39,431 bases of DNA, taken from assembly GCA_021847995.1 (NCBI GenBank), contig JAJZNE010000088.1, forward strand, positions 1 to 39,431, written 5' to 3'. The notes below the pieces were generated by a model, which made no database searches, was not told the DNA's origin, and worked only from the letters and a program-made list of their open reading frames with translations. Below are positions 36,524 through 39,431 of the stretch, piece after piece; the first letter of the stretch is position 1, and each line of letters opens with the position of its first letter. The position numbers and the translations under genes were made by a program. The DNA comes from Pseudomonadota bacterium. Lineage in GTDB: Bacteria; Pseudomonadota; Alphaproteobacteria; Acetobacterales; Acetobacteraceae.

Positions 36524-37095
36524 CGCAGCCCATCCTTGCCGACGATCTCATGGGCCTGCAGCCCGCCGATGCGCGGCAGCGGTCGGCCGCTGTCGGTGAC
36601 GACGACGGCGACCACGATCTCATCGCGCCGGGGCGCGTCGGGCACGCGCACCTCCATCGCGTCGAAATGGCTGCGCACGAAGGCAGCATCCTTGTGACCG
36701 AGCGGCACGTCGATCGCCGCCCCCATGCCGCCGCGCTTCTTGGCGCTCGGCACCAGCGCAGCCCCATGCTCCACCGCCGCGCGCAAGGGCGCGCCGAGCT
36801 TCGGATGGAGAATGGCGGCGGCATGCTCCAATTCCCCATCCTCGCCGACGATCGCGGCCTTGCCGTAGCTGTGCACCTGGCCCGGCGCGAGGCCGAGTGC
36901 CCGCACTGCACGGTCGCCGAGCAGGCCGCCCAGCATCTCGCCGATCGCGATCAGCTCCGCCAGATCCTCGGCATAGCGCCCGGCGCAGGGGTTGCCGATC
37001 ACGGCAACCGCCGCGGCCTTGCGCGTCGGCGGCCGGATTTCCTGATCGCTTTCACGATGGGTTTCCTCGATCACGGTCAGCAGCTTGCGAATCAT
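36520..37095 (-). CDS. Amino acid synthesis family protein (DUF1185)
   Basis: A 191-residue soluble protein of the DUF1185 'amino acid synthesis' family, whose reaction is not established. Typical blocks are IRKLLTVIEETHRESDQEI, AVAVIGNPCAGRY, GKAAIVGEDGELEHAAAILH, GAALVPSAKKRGGMGAAIDV and the C-terminal EIVVAVVVTDSGRPLPRIG. ATG 37095 overlaps the UPF0280 stop (ATGA), and its own stop overlaps the likely DUF1345 start. The family name comes from old genomic context, so the role should be read from this operon: processing of the transported compound is the inference. Confidence 0.9.
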   Translation of the reverse strand: MIRKLLTVIEETHRESDQEIRPPTRKAAAVAVIGNPCAGRYAEDLAELIAIGEMLGGLLGDRAVRALGLAPGQVHSYGKAAIVGEDGELEHAAAILHPKLGAPLRAAVEHGAALVPSAKKRGGMGAAIDVPLGHKDAAFVRSHFDAMEVRVPDAPRRDEIVVAVVVTDSGRPLPRIGGLQAHEIVGKDGLR

Positions 37096-37955
37096 CGAAC
37101 CTCCAGCGCGGGACAGGACAAGCCGCAGACGCGGATGGCACCGCCGAGCGCGAGCACGGCGCCCTCGATCCGGCCGGCGCGGCACAGAGCATCGGCCACA
37201 AGCCCGCCCGCGTCCAGCGCCGCCGCGATCGCCGCCGCGCTCAGCGGTCCGACCCGCCAGGTGACGGCGCGGGCACCGAGATCGCTGTCCGGGTCTATGT
37301 CGCACGCCGGACGGCGGAGAATGGCGGGATGGCCGGGAAGATCGACTTCGTTGCCGATCACGGTTGCCGCCGCGTCGGCGGCGGCGGCGCTGCCGGCCAG
37401 CACCGTCACGGCATCGGCGATGCCGAAGGAGAAACTGCGTCCGCCTTCGCCCTTGCAGGCGCGGCCGGACGTGGCGATGCCGCGGGCGGGATGGCGCGCA
37501 TCGAGCAGGAAGGTGCCATCGAGCGCGGGTGCCGCAAGGTCGGCGACCAGCCCGCAGCACAGCGTCTCCTCCGGCGCAAGATGAAAGGCGATGTCGCCAC
37601 CATCGTTGACAAAGGCGCGCGCGAGCGTGCGCCCGGCGACGAGGGCGGCGAGCAGATGGTCGGCGACGGCGCCAGCGACCGCGGCCATCGGGGTCACGCG
37701 CCGGTCGGCGTAGGGCATGCACGCCGTGTGCATGGCGCGCGCGACGGCGCCGCGCGGCGGCAGCGTCGGCAGCTCGCGCCGAAGCAGCGACAGTTCCTCG
37801 CACAGCGCCGGCAGGATCGCGGGAAACGCCGCGACGGCCTGGGCATAGGCACGCCGTACCTCCTCCGCCGCCCCCCAGGCACGACACAGACACTCGATCG
37901 GCCCATGCTGCAAATGCAGCCGCCCGTCCGCCAGCAGGGCGATCTGCGCGGTCAC
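37092..37955 (-). CDS. UPF0280 family protein (ApbE-like fold)
   Basis: A 287-residue protein of the UPF0280 family, placed in the ApbE-like superfamily. The motif RAFVNDGGDIAFHL (about residues 113-126) corresponds to the NxGGDI core of ApbE flavin transferases. Other blocks are CLCRAWGAAEEVRRAYAQAV, HTACMPYADRRVTPMAAVAG and the C-terminal VVIG-type segment around TVIGNEVDLPGHPAILR. Whether it transfers FMN or has another activity is unknown. GTG 37955 overlaps the upstream stop as GTGA. The longer frame to 38318 lies antisense-like inside the upstream gene and is rejected. Confidence 0.9.
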   Translation of the reverse strand: MTAQIALLADGRLHLQHGPIECLCRAWGAAEEVRRAYAQAVAAFPAILPALCEELSLLRRELPTLPPRGAVARAMHTACMPYADRRVTPMAAVAGAVADHLLAALVAGRTLARAFVNDGGDIAFHLAPEETLCCGLVADLAAPALDGTFLLDARHPARGIATSGRACKGEGGRSFSFGIADAVTVLAGSAAAADAAATVIGNEVDLPGHPAILRRPACDIDPDSDLGARAVTWRVGPLSAAAIAAALDAGGLVADALCRAGRIEGAVLALGGAIRVCGLSCPALEVR

Positions 37956-39431
37956 GGCACCGGAAACCGCACGCCGTCCGGCAGCGTGGTGGCACGCGCC
38001 TGCGTCGCCGCCAGCACCTCTCCGACCCGCCGCACCCGGCCCATGTGGCCGCCCAGTCGGGCATAATCCGCGCGCGGCAGGGTGAATTCGATCGGCGCCA
38101 CCAGCGCGGGCGTCGGCACATGGCCGAAGGCGTTCGCGGGCATCGCCGCGACATCGGCCATGAAGGTGATGCCGCCACCCGGCCAGACATAGGTGGGCGC
38201 ACCGCCTGCCGTGACCCGCGCCCGTCCTTCCTGCACGGCGCGGGTCAGCAGCACGGGATTCTCGGTGGCACCGGCCCGCAGGCTGCCGCCGGCGCCGGCC
38301 ATGAACAACACGCTGCACAGCGCCGGCTCGCAGTTCTCGCCGATGCGGGCGACGGCGTCGGCGATCGCCGGCGGCATCTTCGCCGGCTGCGGGCGCAGCG
38401 CGTCATCCAGAACGAACCATGCCGCGTGCTCGCCGGTCGTCGAGACCATCAGCAGCCTGAGGCCGGGCCAGGCGATCTTCGGGTCGATGCGTTCAATGAT
38501 GACGAGCGGATCGGCGATATCGGTGCCCCCCCAACCCGGGCCTGGGTTCGCGACCTGGAAATACCGCCCCGGCGTCGAACGCCGGCCGCGCACGCGGATG
38601 CCGGCCGGGCGCATGTCCAGGAACCGGCCCGCCTGATGCTCCGTCAGCACGCCGGTGATGTGGTCATCGACCACGATCACCTCATCGGCATGGCCGCGCC
38701 ACTGGCCGGCAAAAATGCCGATGGTGGCGGAACCGCAGCCGACCCGCATGCGCTGCTCCGCGACACCATCGACGATCGGGGCGGCGCCCGCCTGCACCGT
38801 CACGCGCGCACCGCCTTCAACCGCCAGATCCACCGCGCCGCCGTTCGCGAGCGTCAGCATCGTGGCGCACGTCACCACGCCCTCCCGCTTCGATCCGCCG
38901 GTCAGGTGCCGCACGCCGCCGAGGCTGAGCATCTGGCTGCCGTATTCGGCGGTGGTGACATGGCCGACCTGCTCGCCGTCCGCACGCACCGGGGCGCATT
39001 CGGGGCCGAGATGGCGGTCGGTGTCGATCTTTACCTTGAGGCCGCAATAGCTGAAGATTCCCTCCGTCACCACGGTCACCATATCGACGCCGTCGATCTC
39101 GGCGCCGACGATGAAGGGCGCCGGCTTGTAGTCGGGATAGGTGGTGCCGGCGCCGATCGCGGTGACGAACACGTCCTGCGCCGCGATCGGGTTGCCGGTC
39201 CAGCCGGCGCCGGCGAAGGCGACCAGTTCGGGCCGGCGCGCGAGCACCGTCAGCGGGTCCATGCGCGCGAGCCGGCCTTCGACATTGCCGTAGCGGTCGC
39301 AGGCGCCGGTCTTGCCGGGGCGGATGCGGCACAGCACCGGGCAGGCATCGCAGGTGACGATGCCGGGTTCGGGAACGCGCGCCGCGGCGAGCGCGGCTTC
39401 CTCCGGCGCGGCGGGGTCGGCGTGCGTGGTG
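37952..39431 (-). CDS. 6-hydroxynicotinate reductase-like iron-sulfur protein (partial, 5' end outside window)
   Basis: At least 492 residues are encoded; the start lies beyond the right edge. Just inside the edge the frame reads CDACPVLCRIRPGKTGACDR, a CX2CX3CX9C pattern for a 4Fe-4S cluster. The long remainder has YGSQMLSLGGVRHLTGGSK, VGCGSATIGIFAGQW, HADEVIVVDDHITGVLTEHQ and a C-terminal YVWPGGGITFMADV segment. I recognise these as the family annotated 6-hydroxynicotinate reductase, named for an enzyme of clostridial nicotinate fermentation. In an alphaproteobacterium the substrate may differ. A GTG at 39337 inside the frame is not the start, because the cluster motif begins before it. It leads the operon with UPF0280, DUF1185 and the ABC importer. 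Confidence 0.8.
   Translation of the reverse strand, partial: TTHADPAAPEEAALAAARVPEPGIVTCDACPVLCRIRPGKTGACDRYGNVEGRLARMDPLTVLARRPELVAFAGAGWTGNPIAAQDVFVTAIGAGTTYPDYKPAPFIVGAEIDGVDMVTVVTEGIFSYCGLKVKIDTDRHLGPECAPVRADGEQVGHVTTAEYGSQMLSLGGVRHLTGGSKREGVVTCATMLTLANGGAVDLAVEGGARVTVQAGAAPIVDGVAEQRMRVGCGSATIGIFAGQWRGHADEVIVVDDHITGVLTEHQAGRFLDMRPAGIRVRGRRSTPGRYFQVANPGPGWGGTDIADPLVIIERIDPKIAWPGLRLLMVSTTGEHAAWFVLDDALRPQPAKMPPAIADAVARIGENCEPALCSVLFMAGAGGSLRAGATENPVLLTRAVQEGRARVTAGGAPTYVWPGGGITFMADVAAMPANAFGHVPTPALVAPIEFTLPRADYARLGGHMGRVRRVGEVLAATQARATTLPDGVRFPVP

Noticed and set aside
36520..38202. 560-codon reading of the DUF1185 frame
   Set aside because: Residues before ATG 37095 are an Arg/Ala-rich shadow of UPF0280; the family N-terminus begins at 37095.
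39335..39337. GTG as the start of the Fe-S reductase gene
   Set aside because: The frame remains open to the window edge and the first two cysteines of the cluster motif lie upstream of this GTG.

Overview
The window is GC-rich chromosomal DNA with dense, overlapping genes. It looks like an alphaproteobacterium, probably near the Acetobacteraceae/Rhodospirillales. That placement is inferred from gene content (guaB followed by an RsmB-type methyltransferase, Entner-Doudoroff edd, a pepN-HIT pair, pqiABC, DUF1345/DUF2237/DUF899 families) and from codon use; no rRNA or tRNA gene is present to confirm it. I see no phage, insertion-sequence transposase, CRISPR array or replication origin.

Layout. 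(1) 254-5918, plus strand: guaB, an RsmB/NOP rRNA methyltransferase, a GNAT acetyltransferase, a small cupin, a BenE-type transporter and a glutathione S-transferase, several with ATGA stop/start overlaps. (2) 5923-13065: edd (minus), a DUF2237 gene (plus), a DUF2946 plus outer-membrane barrel pair (minus), a DUF1275 membrane protein (minus) diverging from a 14-helix MFS exporter (plus). (3) 12673-16489: HIT protein and aminopeptidase N (minus), then a small ORF coupled to a monooxygenase-like ABM protein (plus). (4) 16527-19649: a DUF899 module consisting of a beta-propeller, a regulator broken by a frameshift in a GC dinucleotide run, a small membrane protein and a DUF899 protein. (5) 19672-25391: a tyrosine phosphatase, a GntR regulator, a DUF6496 protein, and a divergent sugar-acid module (FAD-linked oxidase; HpcH/HpaI aldolase; UxaA-type dehydratase). 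(6) 25392-31093: a 571-bp gene-free stretch holding a 193-bp element bounded by a 13-bp inverted repeat; an outer-membrane barrel with a cysteine-less HMA-like protein; a near-consensus Pho box lying against a decayed livF fragment; and the pqiABC lipid-transport operon. (7) 31323-39431, minus strand: one tightly packed eight-gene operon running off the right edge, encoding an Fe-S protein of the 6-hydroxynicotinate reductase type, UPF0280 (ApbE-like), DUF1185 'amino acid synthesis' protein, DUF1345 membrane protein, and a branched-chain-amino-acid-type ABC importer with a fused LivH-LivM permease.

The last operon is the most promising candidate for an undescribed system. Three poorly characterised enzyme families sit in one transcription unit with a dedicated importer, which points to uptake and processing of one unidentified small molecule, perhaps an N-heterocycle or cyclic amino acid derivative. 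Other points worth following are the Cys-less HMA domain, the livF fragment and Pho box beside pqiABC, the frameshifted DUF899-module regulator, and the DUF1345 gene that lacks a canonical start codon for its conserved N-terminus.
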